From the NCBI GenBank assembly GCA_035264765.1, contig DATFPQ010000292.1:1-16691 (forward strand): a stretch of 16,691 bases of DNA, written 5' to 3'. Below the pieces are notes generated by a model that saw only the letters and a list, made by a program, of their open reading frames with translations, was not told the DNA's origin and searched no databases. Origin of the DNA: DATFPQ01 sp035264765. Its GTDB lineage: Bacteria > Actinomycetota > Actinomycetes > Actinomycetales > Angustibacteraceae. A program made the position numbers and the translations under genes. The stretch's first letter is position 1. Every line of letters begins with the position of its first letter. Below are positions 1 to 7,862 of the stretch, piece by piece.

Positions 1-527
1 CGCTGACCATCGAGCAGACCGGCGGGTCGGGCATCACCGTGCCGAACCGCGGCTTCCTGCTGAACAACGAGCTCACCGACTTCAACTTCGTCCCGACCAC
101 CGCGGGCGTGCCCGACCCGAACCTGCCGGGCCCGGGCAAGCGGCCGCGCTCGTCGATGAGCCCCACCATCGTGACCGACCGCGGCCGGCCGATCCTCGCC
201 CTCGGCTCCCCGGGTGGTGCGACGATCATCACCACGGTGGCCCAGGTGCTCACCGAGTACCTCGACCGTGGGCTTCCGCTGGTGGACGCGATCGCGGCCC
301 CCCGCATCTCCTCGCGCAACGCAGCCACGACCGACGCCGAGCCCGCCGTCGTGAACGGCCCGCAGGGCGCCGGGCTGCGGTTGCTCGGCCACCAGCTGAA
401 GTCGGTGCCGGAGCTCGGGGCCGCCACGGCCATCAAGCTGATCGGGCGCAACCACTTCGAGGCGGCGGCGGAGACCACGCGCCGCGGCGGCGGCTCGGCC
501 ATGGTGGTGCGGCCGAACCGTCGCTGA
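1..527 (+). CDS. ggt: Gamma-glutamyltransferase, C-terminal part (5' truncated by window edge)
   Basis: The frame is open from base 3 to the TGA at 525-527, giving about 174 C-terminal residues. These match the small-subunit end of gamma-glutamyltransferase, an Ntn-hydrolase that transfers or hydrolyses gamma-glutamyl groups from glutathione-like substrates, usually outside the membrane. Visible hallmarks are GFLLNNELTDF near the start, the SSMSPT motif (in the E. coli enzyme these serines hold the gamma-glutamyl carboxylate), and GSPGGATIITT, whose Gly-Gly pair forms the oxyanion hole. The large subunit, the autocleavage threonine and any signal peptide lie upstream of the window. An internal GTG at 39 is in frame but is not a credible start because conserved family sequence already precedes it. 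The gene converges on the methyltransferase at 598. In an actinobacterium that makes mycothiol rather than glutathione, the natural substrate is uncertain. Confidence 0.93.
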   Translation, partial: LTIEQTGGSGITVPNRGFLLNNELTDFNFVPTTAGVPDPNLPGPGKRPRSSMSPTIVTDRGRPILALGSPGGATIITTVAQVLTEYLDRGLPLVDAIAAPRISSRNAATTDAEPAVVNGPQGAGLRLLGHQLKSVPELGAATAIKLIGRNHFEAAAETTRRGGGSAMVVRPNRR

Positions 528-536
528 CGCCGGACC

Positions 537-564
537 GGCCGGTCGGCAGCGCAGCCGACCGGCC
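537..564. terminator. Bidirectional hairpin between convergent genes
   Basis: GGCCGGTCGGC (537-547) and GCCGACCGGCC (554-564) form a perfect 11-bp stem around the 6-nt loop AGCGCA. It starts 9 bp after the ggt stop and lies 33 bp beyond the stop of the convergent methyltransferase gene, so it can end transcripts from both sides. There is no T-run on either flank, which is common for terminators in GC-rich actinobacteria. Confidence 0.7.
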
Positions 565-597
565 ACCCCGGCGCGACATCGCGGGGGCTTCGAGGGC

Positions 598-1224
598 TCA
601 GCCGGTCGCCGCGGCTCCTGGCGCCCGGACGTGGAGCACCCGGAAGCCCTTGGCACTGGCGTGCCGCGTCACCTCGAACCCGTCCGGGCCGAGGGTCTCG
701 TCCAGCCAGCGGTGCAGTGAGTCCGACCCCAGGTTGCGCTGGACGACCAGGTACGCCGACGCGCCGGGCAGCAGCCGCGGCAGCCACTGCCGCAGCATGT
801 CGTGGAGCACGGCCTTGCCGACCCGGATCGGTGGGTTGCTCCACAGCACCGCGAACCGCAGGTCCGCGGGGACGTCCTCCGGCAGCACAGGGCGGATGTT
901 CGCGGCGCCCGCGGCGGAGGCATTGCGGCGCAACAGGTCCAAGGACCGCTCGTTGACGTCGACCCCCCACACCCGCGCCTGCGGCGAGAGCAGCGCCAGG
1001 CTCAGCGAGAGGGGTCCCCAGCCGCAGCCGAGGTCCAGCAGGTCCCCGTGCTCCGGTGGGTCCGGCACCTCGCGGAGCAGCACCTGCGTGCCCAGGTCCA
1101 CGCGGTCCGGGCTGAAGACCCCGCCGGCCGTGACCAGGTCGAGGTCCGTTCCGGCCAGCCGGACGGCGAGCGGGCGCAGGTCTTCGGCGCTGCCCGGCCG
1201 GGCGGTGAAGTAGTGCTCGCTCAC
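598..1224 (-). CDS. RsmC-like class I SAM-dependent methyltransferase
   Basis: This 208-residue protein has the 'methyltransferase small' fold of the RsmC/RlmG group, which methylates guanine N2 in rRNA. The SAM-binding motif I is LLDLGCGWGPLS (about residues 62-73), the acidic motif GVDVN follows at about 87-91, and the N-methylase signature SNPP is at about 129-132, continuing IRVGK. The segment VFSPDRVDLGT before motif I is typical of the family. E. coli RsmC is longer (about 340 residues, a duplicated domain), so this is a single-domain version; the exact target base cannot be read from sequence. The start is GTG at 1224-1222, overlapping the IclR stop as GTGA, with a GGAG ribosome site (1232-1235) 7 nt upstream inside the IclR gene. 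It is the last gene of the minus-strand cluster. Its overlap suggests translational coupling, although its role looks unrelated to carbon use. Confidence 0.85.
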   Translation of the reverse strand: MSEHYFTARPGSAEDLRPLAVRLAGTDLDLVTAGGVFSPDRVDLGTQVLLREVPDPPEHGDLLDLGCGWGPLSLSLALLSPQARVWGVDVNERSLDLLRRNASAAGAANIRPVLPEDVPADLRFAVLWSNPPIRVGKAVLHDMLRQWLPRLLPGASAYLVVQRNLGSDSLHRWLDETLGPDGFEVTRHASAKGFRVLHVRAPGAAATG

Positions 1225-2042
1225 CGCAGGGCTCCGGCCTGCCGCGGCTCCGGTGCACCCACCGCGAGCTCGCCGCCCAGCTCGTCCGCCACCGGGCGCA
1301 GCCGCGCGGCCAGCGCCGCGAGGTCCTCAGGCAGCAGCCGTTCGGCCGGCCCGGACACCGACACGGAGGCGACGACCCGCGAGCCGTCGTGCACCGGAAC
1401 GGCCAGGCAGCGGACGCCGGGCTCCTCCTCGCCGTCGTCGACGGCGAACCCCTGCCGGCGCACGCGCTCGAGCTCGGCCAGCAGCGCGGAGGGCTCGGTG
1501 ATGGTGGCCGGGGTGCGGGCCGGCATCCCGACCCGCGCGAGCAGCGCGAGGACGTGTGGCGCCGGCATGTCGGCGACCAGGACCTTGCCGACCGCGGTGC
1601 AGTGCACGTACACCTGTCGCCCTACCTCGGCGAACATCCGCAGCGTGCGCGCGGAGGGCACCTGCGCGACGTAGACGGCCAGGTCACCCTCCAGCACAGC
1701 GAGGTTCGCCGTCTCGCCGCTGATCTCGACGAGCCGTGACAGCGCCGGCCCGGCCGCGGCCGCGAGCGTGCGGTGACCGGCGTCCCGCAGGCGCAGCACG
1801 GAGGACCCCAGGGCGTACTTGCGGTCGACGGTCTGGCGGACGTACCCGCGCTGCAGCAGCGCGCGCAGCAGCCGATGCGCGGTGCCCTCCGGCAGCGCGG
1901 TCAGCCCGGCGAGCTCGCTGACGCCCAGCGGCTGCAGGGAGGACCCGAGCGCCTCCAGCAGGTCTAGGGCACGGTCGACGGACTGCACCCCACCGCGGGC
2001 CGACGCAGGAACCGCCGGTGGGTCGGTGGTGCGGTCGTCCAC
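1221..2042 (-). CDS. IclR-family transcriptional regulator
   Basis: This 273-residue protein has the two-domain IclR layout. An N-terminal winged helix-turn-helix spans about residues 19-82 (VQSVDRALDLLEALG, then a recognition region TALPEGTAHRLLRALLQRGY). A C-terminal effector-binding domain spans about 95-260, with the typical HCTAVGKVLVA and RRQGFAVDDGEEEPGVRCLA segments. IclR proteins are dimeric regulators that sense small organic acids and often control glyoxylate, lactate or aromatic catabolism. The start is GTG at 2042-2040. No in-frame start lies further upstream before a stop, and the ATG overlapping the larA stop is out of frame. The gene begins 7 bp after the larA stop and overlaps the methyltransferase gene by 4 bp, so it is embedded in the operon. 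It is the best candidate local regulator, probably responding to lactate, glycolate or glyoxylate; the ligand is inference. Confidence 0.93.
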   Translation of the reverse strand: MDDRTTDPPAVPASARGGVQSVDRALDLLEALGSSLQPLGVSELAGLTALPEGTAHRLLRALLQRGYVRQTVDRKYALGSSVLRLRDAGHRTLAAAAGPALSRLVEISGETANLAVLEGDLAVYVAQVPSARTLRMFAEVGRQVYVHCTAVGKVLVADMPAPHVLALLARVGMPARTPATITEPSALLAELERVRRQGFAVDDGEEEPGVRCLAVPVHDGSRVVASVSVSGPAERLLPEDLAALAARLRPVADELGGELAVGAPEPRQAGALR

Positions 2043-2049
2043 CGCAGCA

Positions 2050-3348
2050 TCATCCCACCGGGTCGCCGGCGCCAGACGCCTCCACCAGGCCCACCGTCAG
2101 CGGACCCTCGGGCAGCACTCCGACCCGAGGTCCCGCGCGCCGCACCGCCTCGCGCACCGCCGCTGTGACGTCGGCGACCGGCTCGAGCTGGGCCAGCCGC
2201 ACCAGCGGGTCCGGCAGCGTGCTGTGCAGCCCGACGCGCGCGTGGGTCAGCACCCGGCCGAGCACCTGCACCTGCCACTGGTCCTGTGCCGAGGGCGCGT
2301 CCAGCAGCTCCTGCGGGGTGGCCGCGGACGCCAGGCGCTCGGCGAAGTCCCCGTCCGGCAGGCCGTCGCCGCACCGGGCCACGCAGACGACCTCGCCACC
2401 CTTGCGCACGACCCGCTCGGCTGCGCTCATCCCCTTGACCGCCTGGTAGAGGTTGCGGTCGAGCGGGTGGCCGGCGTTCGTCGTCACCACGACGTCGAAC
2501 GGCTCGGTCAGGTGGACGACGCTGGTGCGCTGCACGAAGTCGCACGCCTGCCGATGGCTGTCCGGCAACGGGCCGGCGAACACGGCTGTCACCTGTCGGG
2601 CTGCGTTGATCGTGACGTCGACCGACAGGGCCGGCGGCGCGAGCGCGGCGGCCGCGCGGACGAACTCGTGCACCGGGTTGCCGTCCAGGACGGTCCAGGT
2701 GGCACGCGGGTCGGCGATGCGAGCGGGGGAGTGCGCCTCCAGGACCGTGGCCGTGGCGGCGAGGCCGGGCACGACCCCCTTCGGGCCGCCGGAGTAGCCG
2801 GCGAAGAAGTGCGGCTCGACGAAACCGGTGACGATCCGGGTTGGGGCGTCGACGTACGCCCGGTCGACGAGTACCGGGGCCCCGTCGATGGCGCCCACCT
2901 GCACGTGCGCCGCGGTGTCCGTGGCGTCGTGGTCGTGGACGCCGAAGCGGTCGACCAGGTCGTCGCCCACGAGCTCCCGCATCTCCGCGTCGGTCGCCTG
3001 CCGGTGCGTGCCGGTGGCACACAGCAGCCGGATCCGGCCGTCGTCCACGCCAGTTGCGGCGAGCGCCTCGAGCACGGCCGGCAGCACCACCCGGTGCGGG
3101 AACGGCCGGGTCAGGTCCGGGAAGACGATGGCGACCGGTCCCTCCGGGTGCACCGTCGCTCGCTCCAGGGCGTCCCGGACGGCCGCCACGATGCGGCCGT
3201 GTGCGTCGTCCAGACCCGGCAGGTCGGTGGGCGCCAGCACCTGGGCGTCCGCGGGCAGCAGCGCCGTGAGGCCCTCCCGGCCGTAGGCCAGCCGCACCGG
3301 ACGCCACCCCTCGGGGGTGGCACCCGACGCGGCGCCGTCGGTCGTCAC
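2050..3348 (-). CDS. larA: Nickel-dependent lactate racemase family protein (LarA-like)
   Basis: This 432-residue protein matches LarA in length (about 424 in Lactobacillus plantarum) and in every catalytic position. LarA interconverts L- and D-lactate by hydride transfer using a nickel-pincer nucleotide bound to a lysine. I count D78 and R81 (FPDLTRPFP), H115 (ATGTHR), H180 and K190 (EPHFFAGYSGGPKG), H206 (EAHSP), Q302 and K305 (YQAVKGM). The spacings 180-190-206 reproduce H174-K184-H200 of LarA, where K184 carries the cofactor. The start is GTG at 3348-3346, overlapping the lctP stop as GTGA; the frame continues far upstream only as an antisense-like shadow inside lctP. The superfamily also holds malate and other 2-hydroxyacid racemases, so lactate is the contextual guess, supported by the adjacent permease. 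The cofactor-making larB, larC and larE are absent from the window. Confidence 0.88.
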   Translation of the reverse strand: MTTDGAASGATPEGWRPVRLAYGREGLTALLPADAQVLAPTDLPGLDDAHGRIVAAVRDALERATVHPEGPVAIVFPDLTRPFPHRVVLPAVLEALAATGVDDGRIRLLCATGTHRQATDAEMRELVGDDLVDRFGVHDHDATDTAAHVQVGAIDGAPVLVDRAYVDAPTRIVTGFVEPHFFAGYSGGPKGVVPGLAATATVLEAHSPARIADPRATWTVLDGNPVHEFVRAAAALAPPALSVDVTINAARQVTAVFAGPLPDSHRQACDFVQRTSVVHLTEPFDVVVTTNAGHPLDRNLYQAVKGMSAAERVVRKGGEVVCVARCGDGLPDGDFAERLASAATPQELLDAPSAQDQWQVQVLGRVLTHARVGLHSTLPDPLVRLAQLEPVADVTAAVREAVRRAGPRVGVLPEGPLTVGLVEASGAGDPVG

Positions 3349-5102
3349 GGGATCATCCAGGACAGGACGGTGGACTGGGCGAGGACCAGCAGGCACATGA
3401 TCGCCAGCATCCCGATGCTCCATCCCACCACCTTGCGGAACAGGTCGCCCTCGCGCCCGGCGAGGCCCACGGCGGCGGCCGCGATGGCGAGGTTCTGCGG
3501 CGAGATCATCTTGCCGAGCACACCGCCGGAGCTGTTGGACGAAGCCATCAGCGCGGGATCGAGCCCGGCCTGGTTCGCGGCCGCCACCTGCAGCGCGCCG
3601 AACAGCGAGTTGGACGACGTGTCCGAGCCGGTGACCGCGACACCGAGCCAGCCCAGCACCGGCGACAGGAGCGCGAAGGCTGCACCGGCACCGGCCATCC
3701 AGGTGCCGAGCGTGGAGGTCTGCCCGGACGCGTTCATCACGTAGGCGAGCGCGAGCACGGTCATCACCGTGAGGATGGCCGTGGCGAGCTGCTTGTAGGT
3801 GTCGACGTAGGCCTTCAGCGCCTTGGCGGGGGAGATCCCGATCGCCGGGATGGTGAGCAGGCCGGAGATGATCATGAGGGTGCCGGCGGCGGGCAGCCAG
3901 TTCAGGTTGAAGATCGGCAGGGTCGACGGCTTGCCGGACGCGGACTGCAGCTGCAACCCGGGCCAGTTGAACTTCACGATGCCCTGCTCCAGCAGGTCCT
4001 TGATGACGGGGATCTGCGCCACGCAGAAGACCGCGATGATGATCAGGTACGGCGCGTAGGCCCGCACGACGTCGGCCTGGCTGTCGTGCACGTGGGCGTC
4101 GTCGACGTCGAGACTGGCCGTGCCCGTTGGCTCCCCGTGTCCGGAGCCGCGCCCGGACGTGCGACCGGACCCCGCGCGGTCCGCGTCCCGGCCGGTGTCG
4201 CCCAGCCCCGACGCCGTGGCCGAAGCCGGGGTGCGCGACGCACGCGCACCGACGGTCACCGCGGGCTCCACCGGCTCGACGTAGCGCTCGGACGGGTGCC
4301 ACACCCGCAGCAGCAGCACGGTGACGAGCGCGCCGAGCAGGGACGCCACGATGTCCGTCAGCGGAAGTGACAGGTAGTTGGACGTGACGAACTGCGCGAC
4401 CGCGAAGGTGACGCCACAGACGACCGCGGCCGGCCACACCTGCCGGACCCCGCGACCGCGGTCGATGATGAACACCAGGGCGAGCGGCACGAACAGCGCC
4501 AGGATCGGCGTCTGCCGACCGGTGATCGCACCGAGCTGGCTCTGCGGCAGCCCGGTGACCGTGGCGAGCGTGGTGATCGGGACGGCGAGCGCACCGAAGG
4601 CGACCGGTGCGGTGTTGGCCACGAGAGCAACCGTTGCCGCCTTGATCGGCTTGAACCCGAGGGCGATGAGCATGACGCTCGTGATGGCCACCGGTGTACC
4701 GAACCCGGCCAGCGCCTCGAGCAAGGCGCCGAAGCAGAAGGCGATGATGATGGCCTGGATCCGCTGGTCGTCGCTGACCCGTGCGAACGAGCGTCGGAGC
4801 ACGTCGAAGTGCCCCGTGACGACCGTCATGTTGTAGACCCAGATCGCGTTGATGACGATCCACAGGATCGGGAAGAAGCCGAACGCGGCCCCCTCCGTGC
4901 CCGCGAGCAGAGCCTGTCCGAGCGGCATCGAGTACGCGAAGACGGCGACTGCCAGCGCCACCACCAGCGAGATGATGGCCGCGAGCCAGGCCCGCATGCG
5001 GAGCACGCCGAGCAGCACGAACAGAGTGGCCAGGGGCAGGGCCGCGAACACGGACGTGAGGAAGAGTGAGCCGCCGACGGAGTCGAGGACCGGTCTGTAC
5101 AT
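3345..5102 (-). CDS. lctP: L-lactate permease family transporter (lactate/glycolate uptake)
   Basis: This 585-residue integral membrane protein of the LctP/LldP/GlcA family imports lactate and glycolate, probably with protons. Hydrophobic segments run through residues 12-60, 75-95, 115-180 and 198-268, then from about 349 to the C terminus, consistent with about a dozen membrane helices. Family signatures include GFFPILWIVINAIWVYNMTV (about 75-94) and ALLEALAGFGTPVAIT (about 126-141). Residues about 271-347 form a hydrophilic, Gly/Ser/Arg/Asp-rich loop that makes the protein longer than E. coli LldP (551). The start is ATG at 5102-5100 with a modest GAAGG site 7 nt upstream. It follows glcF after 58 bp and its stop overlaps the larA start. 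E. coli pairs the related permease GlcA with GlcDEF, which fits the context here. Confidence 0.93.
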   Translation of the reverse strand: MYRPVLDSVGGSLFLTSVFAALPLATLFVLLGVLRMRAWLAAIISLVVALAVAVFAYSMPLGQALLAGTEGAAFGFFPILWIVINAIWVYNMTVVTGHFDVLRRSFARVSDDQRIQAIIIAFCFGALLEALAGFGTPVAITSVMLIALGFKPIKAATVALVANTAPVAFGALAVPITTLATVTGLPQSQLGAITGRQTPILALFVPLALVFIIDRGRGVRQVWPAAVVCGVTFAVAQFVTSNYLSLPLTDIVASLLGALVTVLLLRVWHPSERYVEPVEPAVTVGARASRTPASATASGLGDTGRDADRAGSGRTSGRGSGHGEPTGTASLDVDDAHVHDSQADVVRAYAPYLIIIAVFCVAQIPVIKDLLEQGIVKFNWPGLQLQSASGKPSTLPIFNLNWLPAAGTLMIISGLLTIPAIGISPAKALKAYVDTYKQLATAILTVMTVLALAYVMNASGQTSTLGTWMAGAGAAFALLSPVLGWLGVAVTGSDTSSNSLFGALQVAAANQAGLDPALMASSNSSGGVLGKMISPQNLAIAAAAVGLAGREGDLFRKVVGWSIGMLAIMCLLVLAQSTVLSWMIP

Positions 5103-5128
5103 GGTGCAACCTTCGGTAGAGACGGGAC

Positions 5129-5145
5129 CGCCGACGACGTCGGCG
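5129..5145. other. Short perfect hairpin between glcF and lctP
   Basis: CGCCGAC (5129-5135) and GTCGGCG (5139-5145) are perfect inverted repeats around a 3-nt loop, in the 58-bp gap between the glcF stop and the lctP start. It is the only sizeable gap from aceB to the methyltransferase gene. It could stabilise or process the mRNA, or partially attenuate it so that the permease and racemase are expressed at a different level. In sequence this GC-rich it may also be chance. Confidence 0.35.
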
Positions 5146-5160
5146 ACGGACCCCGGGCGC

Positions 5161-6591
5161 TCAGGCCCGGTCGAGCAGGTGCGCGGGATCAGTTCCCCGC
5201 AGCGACGCGTCCAGGACCTCGACCGTGTGCGCGGTCGCGATCGAGGTCCCGGCCCGCCGTAGGGCGTCCGTGACCTGGAGCAGGCAGCCCGGGTTGGCGG
5301 TCACCAGCAGCTCGGCGCCGGTGGCGACGACGTTGCGCGCCTTGCGGTCACCGAGCTCGCGCGCCGGCTCGGGGTTGATCAGGTTGTAGATGCCCGCGCT
5401 GCCGCAGCACAGGCTGCCCTCGGCGATCTCCTTGAGCTGCAGTCCGGGAATGCCGGCGAGCAGGTCACGAGGCGGTTGCCGGACGCCCTGGCCGTGGGCC
5501 AGGTGGCACGCGTCGTGGTACGCGACGGTGACCGGGAGCGGGTGTCGCGTCGCGATCGGCCCCAGCTCGACGAGGATCTCGCTGACGTCACGCACCTTGG
5601 CGGCGAACTCGGCTGCCCGGCCTGCGTACGCCGGGTCGTCCTCGAGCAGGTCGGCGTACCCCTTCATCGTCGAGCCGCACCCTGCCGAGTTGACGACGAC
5701 GTACTCGACGCCAGCGTCGCTGAAGGCGTCGACCAGCCTGCGGGCGAACCGCTGCGCCTCGTCGCGCCGGCCGTTGTGGTCGCTGAGCGCGCCGCAGCAG
5801 CCCTGTGACTGTGGTACGACGACGTCGCAGCCCTCGGCGGACAGCACCCGTGCCGTGGCCGCGTTGACGCCGGGGAAGAACTCCCGCTGCACGCAACCGG
5901 TCAGCATGCCCACGACGGCCCGTCGCTGGCCGCGGGCCCGGACGAGCGGGGGCAGCCCCTTGCCGGGCCCGATCGGCGGCGCCACGGACTCCATCGTGGC
6001 CAGCGTCGGCGACAGCTTCTCCAGGATCCCGCTGCGGCGCACCACCTTCTGCAGCCCGGACCGCTGGTACGCCTTGAGCGGCAACCGCATCGCATGCAGC
6101 CGGCGGGGGTGGGGGAACAGCGCGAAGATCGCCTTGCGCAGCCACCGCTCGGACGGCTGCCGGTCGTACCGCCGCTCGATCTGCGCACGGGTCGCCTCGA
6201 CCAGCTTGTCGTACTGGACGCCGGACGGGCACGCGGTCACGCAGGCCATGCAGCCGAGGCAGGCGTCGATGTGCTGGACCATGGAGTCCGACATCGGCTC
6301 GCCCTCGACGCCCTCGCGCATCAGGTAGATCCGACCGCGGGGCGAGTCCATCTCCTCACCCCACAGCACGTACGTCGGGCAGGTTGGCAGGCAGAAGCCG
6401 CAGTGCACGCAGTCGTCAAGCAGGTCGAGCGACGGCGGGTGGTCGGAGTCGAAGGCCGGCCGCGGGGCGTCGTGCCCGCGGCCCGGCACGTGGCCTCCCG
6501 GCGCGCCGTCGGCCGGTGGGGTCGGCGCCTCCGTCGGCTCGACGGCGGCCTGGCTGGACGCCCCGGCGGGTGGCGTGGTCTGGCTGGTCAT
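5161..6591 (-). CDS. glcF: Glycolate oxidase iron-sulfur subunit
   Basis: This 476-residue protein is the electron-transfer subunit of the GlcDEF complex, which passes electrons from the flavin subunits towards the quinone pool. Two [4Fe-4S] ferredoxin motifs are complete: C61-x2-C64-x2-C67-x3-C71 (CVHCGFCLPTCP) and C111-x2-C114-x2-C117-x3-C121 (CLGCMACVTACP). Two CCG domains follow, seen as TGCVQREFFPG with QGCCGAL and as HDACHLAHGQG with LCCGSAGIYN; such domains bind further iron-sulfur or catalytic centres. The first 50 or so residues are a Pro/Ala/Gly-rich extension absent from the 407-residue E. coli GlcF. The start is ATG at 6591-6589, sharing one base with the glcE stop (TGATG) and preceded by a strong GGAGGG (6597-6602) with 5-nt spacing. 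The frame extends further upstream but only as a shadow of glcE. Confidence 0.94.
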   Translation of the reverse strand: MTSQTTPPAGASSQAAVEPTEAPTPPADGAPGGHVPGRGHDAPRPAFDSDHPPSLDLLDDCVHCGFCLPTCPTYVLWGEEMDSPRGRIYLMREGVEGEPMSDSMVQHIDACLGCMACVTACPSGVQYDKLVEATRAQIERRYDRQPSERWLRKAIFALFPHPRRLHAMRLPLKAYQRSGLQKVVRRSGILEKLSPTLATMESVAPPIGPGKGLPPLVRARGQRRAVVGMLTGCVQREFFPGVNAATARVLSAEGCDVVVPQSQGCCGALSDHNGRRDEAQRFARRLVDAFSDAGVEYVVVNSAGCGSTMKGYADLLEDDPAYAGRAAEFAAKVRDVSEILVELGPIATRHPLPVTVAYHDACHLAHGQGVRQPPRDLLAGIPGLQLKEIAEGSLCCGSAGIYNLINPEPARELGDRKARNVVATGAELLVTANPGCLLQVTDALRRAGTSIATAHTVEVLDASLRGTDPAHLLDRA

Positions 6592-7862
6592 CAGATCCCT
6601 CCGACGAAGCGGCCCGGCGCGAGCCGGTGCTGTGGGTCGAACTGGTCCTTCACGCGGTGCATCAGTGCCAGGCCGGGCACGGGGCCCCAGGCGTCGACCA
6701 CCGCCCGCACGGCCGGCGGTGCCTGGAGCAGCACCGCGCTGCCCTCGACGGTCGCCGCTCGCAGGTCGGCGAGGACGGCGGCGACCGCCTCCGGCGCCGT
6801 GTCCCCGGGTGCGCCGGCGTACAGCACGCCGACGCCGGCGCTGCCGCGCACGTGCAGGCTCACCCCGTGCCGCTGTTCGGCGTCGGCGACGGCTGATAGC
6901 AGGCCGGCCACGCCGGAGAGGGGCACTGCCAGCTTGACGAGCAGCTCGTCGGGTCCGGCGGGCAGGCCCACCGGTACCCCGGCGCCTTCCCCGGCCTCGG
7001 ACCCACCGACCGGCCGCTGCTCCGCCGCGCCGGCTCCGAGCAGCTCCAGCACGGCGGTGGTGCGCTGGTCGACCCCCTGCTGCGTGCCCTCCAGCAGCAC
7101 CCGGACGTCCACGGCGGCGCTCCCCGGGCGGCGCTCGACCTCGACCGCCGCCGGCGCGAGCTGGGAGGCGGTGACCGCGTGCGCGCGCCGCGCTGCCTCG
7201 CCGGGGTCGGCGCACGACACCCCGACCCAGCGCGAAGCAGCGGGGAGCGGGTGCAGCCGGAAGATGGCCTCGGTGATGAGGGCGAGGGTGCCGAAGGACC
7301 CGGTCACCAGCTTGGCCAGGTCGTATCCTGCGACGTTCTTCACGACCTTGCTGCCGGCCTTGGCCACGACGCCGTCGGCGCGTACGACGGTGACGCCGAG
7401 CACCAGGTCACGAGGCGCGCCGTAACGCACGCGGCGGGGGCCGCTGCGAGCCGTGGCCAGCGTGCCGCCGATGCTGGCCCCCGGGACCGGCTGGTCGAGC
7501 GCCAGCTGCTGGCCGTGCTGGCTGACCTGGGCATTCACGTCATCGAGGCGGGCGCCCGCCTGCACGACGCAGATGAGGTCCCCCGCGGCGTGGTCGACGA
7601 CGGCGGCCAGCCGGGTGGTGTCGACCAGCAGGTCGAGCCCCGTGGGCGGGGCCCCCCACGCCAGGGCGGTACCCCGGCCGCGGAAGGCCACCTGCAGCCC
7701 GGCCCGGTCGGCAGCGGCCATCAGCGCGGCCGCCTGCTCGGTCGTCGCTGGGCTGGCGACGACCGCTGCCGGCACCCCGCCGACCGCGTCGTCCGGCCCG
7801 GCCTCGTGGGCCGCGCCGTCGACGCACGCGGCCAGGTCGTCCAGGAGCGTGGTCGTGGCCAT
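6591..7862 (-). CDS. glcE: Glycolate oxidase FAD-binding subunit GlcE
   Basis: This 423-residue flavoprotein has the PCMH-type FAD-binding fold of GlcE. Visible features are the FAD loop VAFRGRGTALAWG (about 58-70), PGASIGGTLAT (about 127-137), YGAPRDLVLG (about 147-156), KNVAGYDLAKLVTGSFGTL (about 175-193), and the family C terminus DQFDPQHRLAPGRFVGGI. E. coli GlcE has 350 residues; the extra length lies mainly in a Gly/Ala-rich stretch before the C-terminal domain. GlcE is required with GlcD and GlcF for glycolate oxidation at the membrane. The start is ATG at 7862-7860, overlapping the glcD stop by one base (TGATG), with GAGG (7870-7873) 7 nt upstream. A longer frame to 7934 exists but overlaps the conserved C terminus of glcD and lacks such a site. 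Confidence 0.93.
   Translation of the reverse strand: MATTTLLDDLAACVDGAAHEAGPDDAVGGVPAAVVASPATTEQAAALMAAADRAGLQVAFRGRGTALAWGAPPTGLDLLVDTTRLAAVVDHAAGDLICVVQAGARLDDVNAQVSQHGQQLALDQPVPGASIGGTLATARSGPRRVRYGAPRDLVLGVTVVRADGVVAKAGSKVVKNVAGYDLAKLVTGSFGTLALITEAIFRLHPLPAASRWVGVSCADPGEAARRAHAVTASQLAPAAVEVERRPGSAAVDVRVLLEGTQQGVDQRTTAVLELLGAGAAEQRPVGGSEAGEGAGVPVGLPAGPDELLVKLAVPLSGVAGLLSAVADAEQRHGVSLHVRGSAGVGVLYAGAPGDTAPEAVAAVLADLRAATVEGSAVLLQAPPAVRAVVDAWGPVPGLALMHRVKDQFDPQHRLAPGRFVGGI

Noticed and set aside
1819..3744. A 641-codon plus-strand frame crossing iclR, larA and lctP.
   Set aside because: It spans three well-supported minus-strand genes and shows only shadow composition.
3349..5109. A continuous minus-strand frame of 1019 codons from 5109 to 2050 that would fuse an Arg/Ala/Gly-rich protein to LarA.
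   Set aside because: The part before 3348 overlaps lctP in another frame and has no family resemblance, while lctP is a clear permease. LarA starts properly at GTG 3348.
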